Origin: Cardiocondyla obscurior
Lineage: Eukaryota > Arthropoda > Insecta > Hymenoptera > Formicidae
Direction: 5' to 3'
Assembly (NCBI RefSeq): GCF_019399895.1
Contig: NC_091875.1
Location: 5,146,001-5,210,000 of the forward strand
Length of the DNA: 64,000 bases
Position 1 is the first letter of the stretch. Every line of letters starts with the position of its first letter. Positions 38,038 to 48,000 of this stretch are shown here, piece by piece. Made by a program: the position numbers and the translations under genes. The notes beneath the pieces were generated by a model. The model had not been told where the DNA came from, searched no databases, and saw only the letters and a program-made list of their open reading frames with translations.

Positions 38038-39600
38038 CTAATGAAATGCTTTTTGAAGGATTCTTTGCGCCGCACGAATTAGTGGAGTGAGCGTGGATAA
38101 TTCCGCGCAATTTTCTAAAAATGGATGAGAGAGCAACTCGTCGGCAGTCGCTCTTTCATCGACCTCTACAGCAAGACATCTTTCTAAAAAATTCTGGAAC
38201 ATCGGACTGAGACTGTCCCACCTCGGAATCGACGGTTTACCGATAGCGGCAATCAAATATAATGCTCTCAACGGTGTCTCCTTCATGTACGGCGGTTCTC
38301 CTTCTATCATTTCAATAGCCATTATACCTAACGACCAAATGTCCACCTTCTTGCCATACTGTTTTCTCGTCACTACTTCCGGAGCCATCCAATACGGAGT
38401 ACCGACTACAGTCTGTCGTTTCTCGTCACCGTCGATATTTGCACAAAAACCGAAGTCTGTAACCTTCACTGCACCATTCATTCCTAGCAATACATTGTCA
38501 GACTTGATGTCTCTGTGAATGATGCCTCTGGTATGCAAAAAGCTTATTGCTTTAAGAACCTCTCTACAAACAGCTGCAATTTGAACTTCTTTCATCACAG
38601 TCTCAGTAACCACATCTGTGAGTGGCCCTCCTTCCAACAGTTCCATAACTACCCAAAGATGCTCGTCCACTAAGTAAGCATCAAGGAAATTGACCAGATT
38701 TGGATGCTGAAACTCTTTAAGAATCTTGATTTCTGTTAATATCAATTCTTTCTTTGGTTGCTTTGATAAATTTATATCCTTGATTGCTACTTTCTGACCG
38801 TACTGCAAATCGGTGGCTATGAATACAGTTCCAGAGGCACCAGCACCTACCTCTTTAGTTCTTTCAAAACGTAGATTAGGATCTCCACTTTGACAAATAG
38901 CTCTAAGTTCCTCGTATACTTGTTGTTCGTTGAGCCGCATATCGGTGCACTCCGTTTTTTTGCGCAAAATGGGACTCTCTTCTATTCTGCTCACTACATT
39001 CCCATCCTTCTCTTCTGGTAGAGGATTTTCCTCACTGTCACTGATCTGATACGTGTTCAGATCCTCTAAGATTTCAGTTAGAGTTTTCTCTACTCGGTCG
39101 ATGCACTTACGTGGAGCCGGTTTCGGCGGCTTCGGCGGCTTCGGTGGTTTCGGCGGTTTCGTCACTTTCGGCGGTAGCTCAGATAACGTCTGCTCGTCCG
39201 TCGAACTTTCAGAAGTCAAACGATCGTCATCCGAACCATCTGACTGGTATTTCTTCGTCAGAATATTATTTATCTCCTGCGATTCCTCCTCAATCAGGTC
39301 TTGAGTGACAAACGGCTTGAATACTTCCTGCTCCTGCGGCTTGCGCTTAATCGAGTAATTGTAAAACTTGATGGCCTGTAACGCGGCGTCGGGATGTTCG
39401 TCCTGCTCCGATTTGGATATCTGCGTGTTGAGCAGACGTATCCATGGGTCCGGCAGGCCCTCCAGCTGTCCGGTTTCCGCATTCTTACTCACGTGAAACT
39501 TGTGGGAAACGTTCGTTGGCAGACCGATCTCCGCGGCCACAGTATCGACAGCGGAACCGCTCCTCTTCTTCGAGAACAACTTGGTTAAGCTTAGGCTCAT
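38038..39600 (-). CDS. Pak3: Group I p21-activated kinase (Pak3-type), intronless
   Basis: A single open frame of 520 aa from the ATG at 39,598-39,600 to TAG; an in-frame GTG two codons earlier is not a start. Residues about 25-45 form a CRIB motif (EIGLPTNVSHKFHV) that binds GTP-loaded Rac/Cdc42. The next segment (LPDPWIRLLN, then a run to KFYN) is the autoinhibitory part typical of group I PAKs. A KPP repeat lies at about 147-162. The kinase domain covers about 246-495 and is complete: glycine loop GAGASGTV, VAIK lysine K274, HRDIKSDN with D364, DFG at 382-384, and the activation loop RQTVVGTPYWMAPE with T397 in the place of PAK1 T423. Its role is Ser/Thr phosphorylation in cytoskeletal and synaptic signalling (family knowledge). 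The N-terminal PxxP region that binds Nck in PAK1 is not seen. The lack of introns stands out against all its neighbours. Naming it Pak3 rather than Pak1 is inference from the short N-terminus. Confidence 0.88.
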   Translation of the reverse strand: MSLSLTKLFSKKRSGSAVDTVAAEIGLPTNVSHKFHVSKNAETGQLEGLPDPWIRLLNTQISKSEQDEHPDAALQAIKFYNYSIKRKPQEQEVFKPFVTQDLIEEESQEINNILTKKYQSDGSDDDRLTSESSTDEQTLSELPPKVTKPPKPPKPPKPPKPAPRKCIDRVEKTLTEILEDLNTYQISDSEENPLPEEKDGNVVSRIEESPILRKKTECTDMRLNEQQVYEELRAICQSGDPNLRFERTKEVGAGASGTVFIATDLQYGQKVAIKDINLSKQPKKELILTEIKILKEFQHPNLVNFLDAYLVDEHLWVVMELLEGGPLTDVVTETVMKEVQIAAVCREVLKAISFLHTRGIIHRDIKSDNVLLGMNGAVKVTDFGFCANIDGDEKRQTVVGTPYWMAPEVVTRKQYGKKVDIWSLGIMAIEMIEGEPPYMKETPLRALYLIAAIGKPSIPRWDSLSPMFQNFLERCLAVEVDERATADELLSHPFLENCAELSTLTPLIRAAQRILQKAFH

Positions 39601-40162
39601 CCTCACACAATCTCACGTTTCCTCGTGGCCGCGCAATCGCAACTCTTGAAGAGGAAATAGAAACGAAAGAACGATATACCGATTTACGTATATTAAAGAA
39701 AACTCGCGATACTCATGCTAACGTAACGCGGATTCTCACCCGCAACAGATATAATCATATTTTCCAAGTCTTTCATCTCATCCTAATGTTTCAAGTCTTC
39801 ACCATGTCTCACTGTGTCTCACGCCACGCCGTTCACCGCGCTCACGCCCGATGTGATCAGCCTGATTGGCGGCGATGTCCACCGAGGAGGCGAGGAATCC
39901 GAAGAGTGCCGAAGTGCGTCGACCGCGGTCAAAGATTCGAGTCGGATGAATTGAAGCAAGTAGCCAATCGTCACGCCAGTCACAATGGAATTTTATACCG
40001 GCAGTATACCGTTCTTTAATTTAAAATCAATATTATACGTGAACGGCACTCGATATTCAATTTAAAAATTCTTATTTTGTTAGTCTTTTACAGAATTAAT
40101 TCTTTTCATTAATTAAATGACTTGATGAATTTCGTTATTTGAGTCTTCCGAACGCATCTAAC

Positions 40163-40196
40163 TACCGGTTGCACCTGGTTGCACCTGGTTGTACTG
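40163..40196. repeat. Short tandem repeat, GGTTGCACCT units
   Basis: About three imperfect 10-bp units (GGTTGCACCT, GGTTGCACCT, GGTTGTACTG) followed by another GCACC. Small, of unknown meaning. Confidence 0.6.
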
Positions 40197-40544
40197 GGCT
40201 GCACCAGCTGTTTTTCTATCAGATAAATGAGCTGAACTAATTGTACGTACTTATACTCTTTGTACTTTTAAGGTGAGATAAAGTTTGAAATTTAATGAAA
40301 ACCGAGAAAATGTAAGCCCTCCAGTGCAATTTAATGTGTGGCAGTAAAAAGTAATCAACTGGTTATCAATGGTATCAATGTGCCAAACGTGTCAAGTGGC
40401 TTGAAAGAATGAGAGGGCATTGCGTTTAACAACGAAAATCCGTAAATCCTCGTCGTTATCTGATAGGACACGATAACGAGTATGCAGCTGACGTTTTCAT
40501 AGTCACCAAATGACGATGATAAAACACAGTCGCGTGAGTATGAT

Positions 40545-40576
40545 ATACATATATATATGTAAATCTATATATGCAT

Positions 40577-40607
<31 letters not shown>

Positions 40608-40608
40608 A
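40545..40608. repeat. Compound (TA)n/(CA)n microsatellite
   Basis: Alternating TA and CA dinucleotides over about 64 bp with small interruptions. Confidence 0.85.
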
Positions 40609-41334
40609 GACGTATATTTAATATTGATACTCAGGGTATCATAATATCGTAAAAAAACGAACCTTACTCAACCGAATTTTCTCGCAGATATTGAGACATA
40701 AAAACAAAAGAACATCGTTTATCCCTGATGTCGTCTCCAGGACGTTTAACTCGTCTAAAAGTAACGCATGTTTACCGTAACTCTTTTTGGTGGAACATGC
40801 TTCAAAGCATTCTCAAAACTCAATTACCCCGAGTCTTTATCACTCACGATAACGAGCTGTTCAAATTAAACGTGTGATATGGCTTGATTATCGCCAACTC
40901 ACAACAGGCCACGAATGGAAAGTCGTGGACTGTAGTAGAAGTATGAGCGTATGTGCAGTCTTGTTCTTACTTTCTTTCTTTCTTCTTTTCTGTTCTTTCA
41001 CTTTAACCTTCAAGTTTATGAATATAATATATTGTAAAAATAATCTTTTTTTGCAGATAGTATATAAAAAGAAGTATATGCTCGAGTAGTCTTCTAATCT
41101 TTGAACAATAGTTTAGAGATCATGTATTTTACAGAATTATTACAAATTGAATGAATAAAAAAATGATAGTACTGTTTTAACGAGATTGCTACAAACATAA
41201 GGTGAGAAAATTTATATTTTGTAGAAGAGAGTAATCAGTGGTTTTTTTTTTTTTTTTTTTTTTAAATAAATTTTTTTGCGCGATTGTGTGTATATATGTA
41301 CATTTTATTTTTCTCTATAGACTACTCTGTTACA

Positions 41335-42607
41335 ATGGATATTGGCGTCGTCAAAATCGCAGAAGATAAAGACTTTGAGAAATTAAAGCACTTATATGAT
41401 GATAACAACAATTGGAAATTAGATTACAACAAACCTGATTTATCTGTTTGGACTAAATCCGTCCCAGGAATTAGTTTTAGAATGGTGAAGGTAAGTTTAT
41501 TAAAAGGCAAATAAATTTTGTTTCTTGAATATGACTAAATTTTTTAGATTAGAACACGTTTTCCCGACGTTTCACCAGAAACATTGTATGATGTTTTACA
41601 TGATCCTGAATATAGAAAAATTTGGGACACTCATATGATTGAATCGAAAGATATAGGATTTTTTAATCCGAACAACGATATTGGTTATTATTCCAGTGAG
41701 TGTAATAATATTTATATATTATTAATATTAATTTTTATATTGAATATATCTTTATTATTGCTGTATAAATTTTAGTGGCATGTCCATCTCCATTAAAAAA
41801 TAGAGACTTTATTCTACAACGATCTTGGTTAGATACTGGTATAGAACAGTTAATAATAAATCATTCCGTTTATCACAAAGACTATCCACCTAGAAAACAC
41901 TTTGTACGAGCAACATCTTACCTCACAGGTAAAATAAAATACAGGTAAAATATATGTTATATAACTTTGCACATATCTAAAATTATTATTATGTTTAAGG
42001 CTATATTGTAAGGCCTTCGCGCAATGGAGATGGCTCCGAGTTGGGTTATGTATCGCACACAGATCCACATGGCAAATTACCTGTGTGGCTTGTTAATAAA
42101 ATTACACAAATATTTGCCCCTAAAGTAAGATATAAAAAATATAATTGTAATATATAATTATACATTTACTTACAAATTTGTTCTTTATAGATGGTAAAAA
42201 GATTGCACAAAGCATCTGTGGGTTATCCAAGCTGGAAATTACTTAATAATCCAAATTATAAACCATGGCATTATCCCGAACAAATAATGGCACCTAGAAT
42301 ACGTATTGAAGAAGTAAGGATTACCTTAGTTTTATATACATTTTTTTTATTAATTATTTATTACGGTATAATTATGCATCAGATAATATTTTACTCTTCT
42401 TTCGTGCTTAATTAGCAAATACAAATATTTTAAAGTTAATATTATATATGCAAACTTTTACAATTACAATTTTTACTTTACAATTATATTAATTTGTTTT
42501 AGTGTGTAAAATCCACAGAAGAAAAGAATTCAAAATACAATTATGTAGACGAATCTGACTTAAAAGAAAATTTGGTTAAAGAGTCCGTCGCAGTGGATAG
42601 CGATTAA
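41335..42607 (+). CDS. START-domain lipid transfer protein, STARD10-like
   Basis: Exons: 41335-41490, 41548-41695, 41776-41928, 42000-42124, 42191-42313, 42503-42607, encoding 269 aa, all junctions GT..AG and in phase. The START domain fills about residues 15-225, with family-typical stretches such as LYDVLHDPEYRKIWD, CPSPLKNRDFILQRSW, KHFVRATSYLTGY and MVKRLHKASVGYPSW. STARD10 and its relatives (the PCTP subfamily) bind and move phosphatidylcholine and phosphatidylethanolamine between membranes. No signal peptide or membrane segment is present, so the protein is probably cytosolic. The C-terminal tail is acidic with serines, ending in VDSD, which resembles the casein-kinase-2 type tail of STARD10 (inference). 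The start is the first ATG after the acceptor at 41,320; no in-frame ATG lies between. Confidence 0.88.
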
Positions 42608-45061
42608 TTTAATGGATAGTAATATTAAAGAAACGTAAACGTTTTTAGGTAAGTAGGATAATAGAAAATAATAATATTAAAAAGTTGCAGTATTACAAAT
42701 AAAATGTGTAACAGATAATTTATACAATTAATTGTTACACTTATAAAGTTCGATTTGCATATTTCTTAAAATTGATAAATTTTAATTACACATAACGTAA
42801 TATCTTTAAAATATAACATTCAAAGTTAAGGTCGCAGTTCAGTTATACATGAAATTGCCTTATGTGTGGATACGGCTATAAACGTCAATAACGAACTACT
42901 ATCGGTGGCCTGCTTTGTATTAGGCACTAATTTAAAGTCAAGTTTGATGCTGATATTGTTAAAGCGCGGATAATATTACAAATGCAATAAAAAAATGCCG
43001 CACAATATGAAAGGTATATTTAAAGCGTTTTATAATTTATCACAGCGTGGTAAGATACGCCTAAATCTGCGTATGCTTGAAATAATCACCTGTTTGTCTT
43101 TTTATATTATGCACATTATACGTTATTGTTATTTATTATACTAAATCTTAATATATATATATACATAAAGTAATTACATCTTTTTGTAGCATTGAAGAAT
43201 GTAATAGAATAGTTGGTAAAAAGTTTTCAAATGTTTCGATAAAATTAGAAGATTTAACTAGCATTTCCGTGAAAGAGCGTAATAGAAGACATTACCAGAA
43301 AACAAAGTTATGTAAAAACAAAAGATGCATTTTTTTACACATATCTAAATATTATAATTTTAATGTAAAACAAAGACGTAGTTTAATATCGATTATTCGA
43401 ATATATACATATACATATATACTATAACTATATGTATGTGTGTATATATAATTTTTTATTGTTTTAAATGGGTTTTATTCGTAATTTTTTTGGCAAGTGC
43501 GCCAATAATTGCGTACGACCAACATACGAACATGAAATGTTAATGATAGATGATATACTAGTCTCTTATAATCTGTTCTAGTCTTCTGATTTTACATGTA
43601 ACCGTATACCGGCCAAGGAGAGGATTTTGTAAGACTTTTAAGACTTAAATTTGAAAGTTATTGCAAAAAGAAAAAAAACAGAAAGTTGTAAACTATACAC
43701 TTACTAAATTTGAAACGAATAATTTTACGAAATGCTTTATACTTTTCACAATATAATGTAACTGAATATCTGCTACTTAATGAAGACTAACTGATAACGA
43801 GACGGCCTAGAAATTTAGATACTTGTAAGGCTGAAATATATATATATATACACATGGAATCTTAATTTTACATTTCCTCGGTTCGCAAAAAGTATAAAAC
43901 AACGTAATAATAATTTATAAAACATAATCGATTATTTTGTAAGTTGCGCAATAAAAATGTTTTTAAACTGGTTTTATTTAAATACTTATTGCAGAAAGAA
44001 TTTTGTTAAACACAATGTGAATAATGCAAAACGAAGATAGAGAATAGAGATCAAGATTAACTATGTCGTAAAAGATTTTGAGAAACAAACTTACAAGCAA
44101 CAATAAACTTTTGATTAAACATTCAACGGTACATAAAGTTCTGGTCACCGTTTTCTTTTCTGTAAAAATAAAAATGTAACGGCGACAAGGTAAAAGGTGT
44201 ATTTAACAAAATTTGACTTGTATAATGAAATGGATCGTTAATTCTATCGAGGATGTATTTTATCTTATCTCACGTACATTCTATTATCCATTAAGTCCTA
44301 TTCTTTTCTTTTATCGCGTCATGTTGTCTCGTATAATTTTCGTAATTATATTTGTTGGTCCAAGCTCGCTATATATTTTACGTACGTTGTGTTAGCACTA
44401 CTTGTTATCGCTATAACATTACAGAGTGGCAATTTTAGCAAGCGTTACATAGGTGATGATTGCCGTCGATATTGAATAAGTAAATGAGGAACTCCCGTGA
44501 CACAGATATCGAAGTAAAATACTAGTGTGCTTGTCAAACACGTCAAGTTTCCCCGCTACACCGTGATCCTCCGTCACGAGGAAAAGTCGAAGGATATTGC
44601 AAGTGCGATGAAAATTTGTATGTACAACGAAGTTAGATAGTAAGAAAGGAGAGGAACATTTCTCTGTGGTGAACATTGTAACGGCGTAACAAACGCGCAG
44701 AGCGGAGAGTTTTTAATTTCAACAAAATATAAACGAACGTAAATATTGTAGCGAAACGATATGTGTCGATTGAATCCAACGAGCACCAGATTAAACTACT
44801 AATTCGTAACATCGTCGACGTGCTGCGAGTTTTTTTTTATTTTCGTAAGCTTGGCGCAAGCTCGACGGAGCAGCGAAAAGGAAAAATCAAGTGTCAAAGA
44901 CGTTTGCGCAATTTATTATTTGTAAAAAACATTAGAAGACGCACGTGTGCATATTTATTCTAAGTGAATGATGCGACATGTAAAATCGTTCTCCCGTTAT
45001 TCGCATTTCGTGCCGAGAGCGAGCGGAATTCTGTTAACCGCGGTAAAGCGTGCGAAAAGAT
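42608..45061. other. 3' UTR of the START gene and intergenic region
   Basis: AATAAA at 42,698-42,703 is a good poly-A signal about 90 bp after the stop. The rest is AT-rich with TA microsatellite stretches near 43,390-43,450 and 43,836-43,852. An ATG-initiated frame of 56 codons at 44,225-44,395 is hydrophobic but has no further support. CpG content rises from about 44,500, consistent with the promoter side of the fuseless-like gene. Confidence 0.5.
42698..42703 (+). terminator. Candidate poly-A signal of the STARD10-like gene
   Basis: The first AATAAA after the TAA at 42,605-42,607, at the expected distance. Confidence 0.5.
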
Positions 45062-45072
45062 ATGTCCGATGA
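44968..45072 (+). other. Upstream ORF overlapping the first fuseless start codon
   Basis: ATG at 44,968 (and another in frame at 44,971) opens 34 codons that end with TGA at 45,070-45,072, so the uORF overlaps the main ATG at 45,062 in a different frame. It matters only if transcription starts upstream of 44,968, which the sequence alone does not show. Confidence 0.35.
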
Positions 45073-48000
45073 TGCACCACGTTCATTATCCAACGATAAG
45101 AAGCTTGTGGAAAAATCGGTGGACGAGGATTCTCACTCGAGACCGCGAGAAGGTTTAAACGCAAATGCGGCTAAAGGCGAAGACGCGTTAGCATCGGCTG
45201 ATAATGTCGAAAGCGACTGTTTCTCTACAGCGTCTGGAATCGACGATGGAGAAGCGGAAGCGGAAGACCGCGATGATAATAAATCGCGGACCAACGAGGG
45301 AATATCAACGATCGATAAGGAGACGCAACATAAGTCCAAGGTAAAGAGAATTACTTCTGTCCATATTGGAGGAAGATCGCGACCGGTCCGAGTAAGTAGC
45401 GTAAGGTGCTCGGTATCTTTCTTGCCTTTTCATCGTCTCCTGTCGAGCCCGAATACTAATGAGGAATCCCGAAAGTGAGGCGGCGGGTGTTCGGAATCGA
45501 GCCACTCACCGGCACTCGAAATTACTGACGATGAAGTCCGGCAGACGCAGAATATCACGGCGACGAATTGCAATTTTTTGCTCACGTTATCGCCGGAATA
45601 TCCTGCGTTTGCTGAGGGAATCTACCGTTTCGATCGTTTACTTATCTTTTATTTCTGCCGATCTCTTGATTAATTTAATTCGAATCCATGCCTCGCGACG
45701 CAGGAAGACGAGTCGCATGCTACGTGTTCTGGAAATGTTAACCCACTGTTGGAGAGAACATTCCCGGCGAAAGAAGAACCGGAGGAACCGGAGGATAACT
45801 TGAAACGTTCGAAAAGCAAGAAGCGAGCCTTATCTTTACTCGACGTATTGGTTTCTATAATTATCCTTGGTCCTTTGGCAATCAGCTGCTGGAGAGGCGT
45901 ATGGGGATGCATGGATCATTACGAAAAATTGTAAGTAACAGAAATGTAATAAAGTAATTAGTTGCATATAATAATTGGAGTGCACGAGCGAGGTTCACTC
46001 ACTGATAGTCTTTGAGATAACGAAACTATTAATAATATACGTTTATCGTAATCGCATATATCGTTTAAATTTAAAATATCTCGCTCATTGTCAGTGAGCA
46101 AGCAATCATTGATGTAACATTATTTTTACGATAGCCTATAACATGTAATATTGTCAAATCTGTAGATTTTAACTTTGTAACGAACGTCGTTGTGAAAGAA
46201 GTAATCTGACATTCAAGCAAAAGCAAGAGCTTTCCAGCGGTAACCCATACTTGGCATTGTATCCCGTAAGTAGTAAAAAAAAAATGACCGCTGGCCGGTT
46301 GGACTGTGTCATTACGATGACCACGTATACACACATTGCATGCGCACACGCCAAGAAATTTACTAAACGCTAATTGTAAGCAATATATATTTGAAATTTA
46401 AGAGGACATGTGTTTTAGGTGGACGATTTTGTTAATAGATTTCCCGGCTGGTTTTGTTTCACGTTCGGCACAATTTTGGAAACGATTTACGCGGTTCTTC
46501 GACATCGTTTTCACGGCATCTACAACAAGAAGTGGGCGAAGTCAAGCTGGCGAAAGCGATTGCTTTACCGAACGCTACAAATCCTGTATACTTACACCTT
46601 CGGAGTAGCGTGCGTCTCGCACTGGCGGGGTGGCTGGATCATTATTGACAATTATCTATTAATGCACGTGTGGTACGTAAGTAAACGCTCAAGTCATCGA
46701 TCGTACCATGTATGATATATATTCATTGTCATCGCGCGTTAACAGACTTTGTCGCAAAAGCGAGAAAAATGAGACTTGTTAATTGTTACGATTTGTAACA
46801 TGTATATGTATATGTAATATGTATATGTTGCTACAGGATAACCGCGTCTTTGACATGCTTGCTACTGATATGCCTGGCGATTCTACGCTCCATCCGAACT
46901 TTGATAACAACCCCAATGATAACTCAGATCGACAGAGCGAATTACATTTTTCAATTTCCTACTAGATACAAGATGGTGAGTTTAAAAAAAAAATTATACA
47001 CTTTCTCGATGAGATCGACAACAGTAAGATCTATGCGTGTTTATATACGACACAATTTTTCAAGGAAAACACGTTTAGATAATTATAATAATGTAAAGGT
47101 GTGGCCATACAAATGGCCATTTACGTAAAAAAGGCCACTGTAAAATTGAATAAAGCGAGTGCACTGCAGCTATTTAAAATTTAAATTTAAATTAGAAGCA
47201 TTTGCTCTCTTTCTTTCTCTTTTCTTCACGCCTGCTTCTGGCGCAAACAAATGTTGATCGCAAAATGTACAATCCGAATATAATAGGAGGGCGAAAATGC
47301 AAAGTCTTTATTTCGAACTCCTGGCATATATTTTCTTATACGATTTTTAGTGGTCTCGATAGCTCTTGCCAATGCAACGCCATAAGCTTTGACAATCGTA
47401 TAACGCGCTTCGTGACAATCTCTTCTTTGATTACCGCCTGAAGAGCCGACCGACCCTGTACTCAATTGCCAAATAGTGTTTAACGATTGTACGTGGAGCA
47501 TGGTACATGTACATACATACACGGCGCATCCTTACGTCCTTACACTTTGTCGTGCACAATTTTTAAATGCAAAATTTATAATTTTTTATTTAATGCGGTG
47601 TTTGCGTGCATCAAAATCTAACTTACGTACTTTTAAAGTCTACGTTATTTAATAAAATTTACCTGTTTCCTTTTTGTTTGTTGTTTTCGTACGAGAGGAA
47701 AAGAGAAAAAAAAGATAATTTTTTTCAAACGTTATCACAAGAGTGGTCGCTAATCAAGTTGACCAAGATTCCAACAGAATCGTCTCCAATGCGCATTATT
47801 GAGTTTTTGCGATGTAATATTAGATATCGTATTAGACAGATAAAATCATAATTTGCCTAATGATCACGCATAAGTTCTCGAATTACGCACACAGATTCTA
47901 CACGTACGTTTCTACTTTTGTTTTATTCATCGATGTCAAGATATAAATCTGTCCCGGTCTTTCCTCTTCTCCCCCTGCTCCTTATTTTAAGTCGTTAAGT

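Larger units (their letters stand above)
39601..41334. other. Divergent intergenic region between the PAK gene and the START-domain gene
   Basis: Both genes point away from this 1.7 kb. No coding frame is supported. A short tandem repeat of the GGTTGCACCT type lies at 40,163-40,196 and a CA/TA microsatellite at 40,545-40,608. An acceptor (TTCTCTATAG, 41,311-41,320) 14 bp before the START-gene ATG means at least one non-coding upstream exon of that gene lies somewhere in here; I could not place it. A poly-T run at 41,242-41,263 precedes it. Confidence 0.5.

Noticed and set aside
46419..46608. Third exon of fuseless half A starting at the TTTTAG acceptor (46,418)
   Set aside because: The phase-2 donor before it would give a frame that stops at about 46,608. 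The acceptor at 46,438 keeps the FPGWFCF frame expected for the family.
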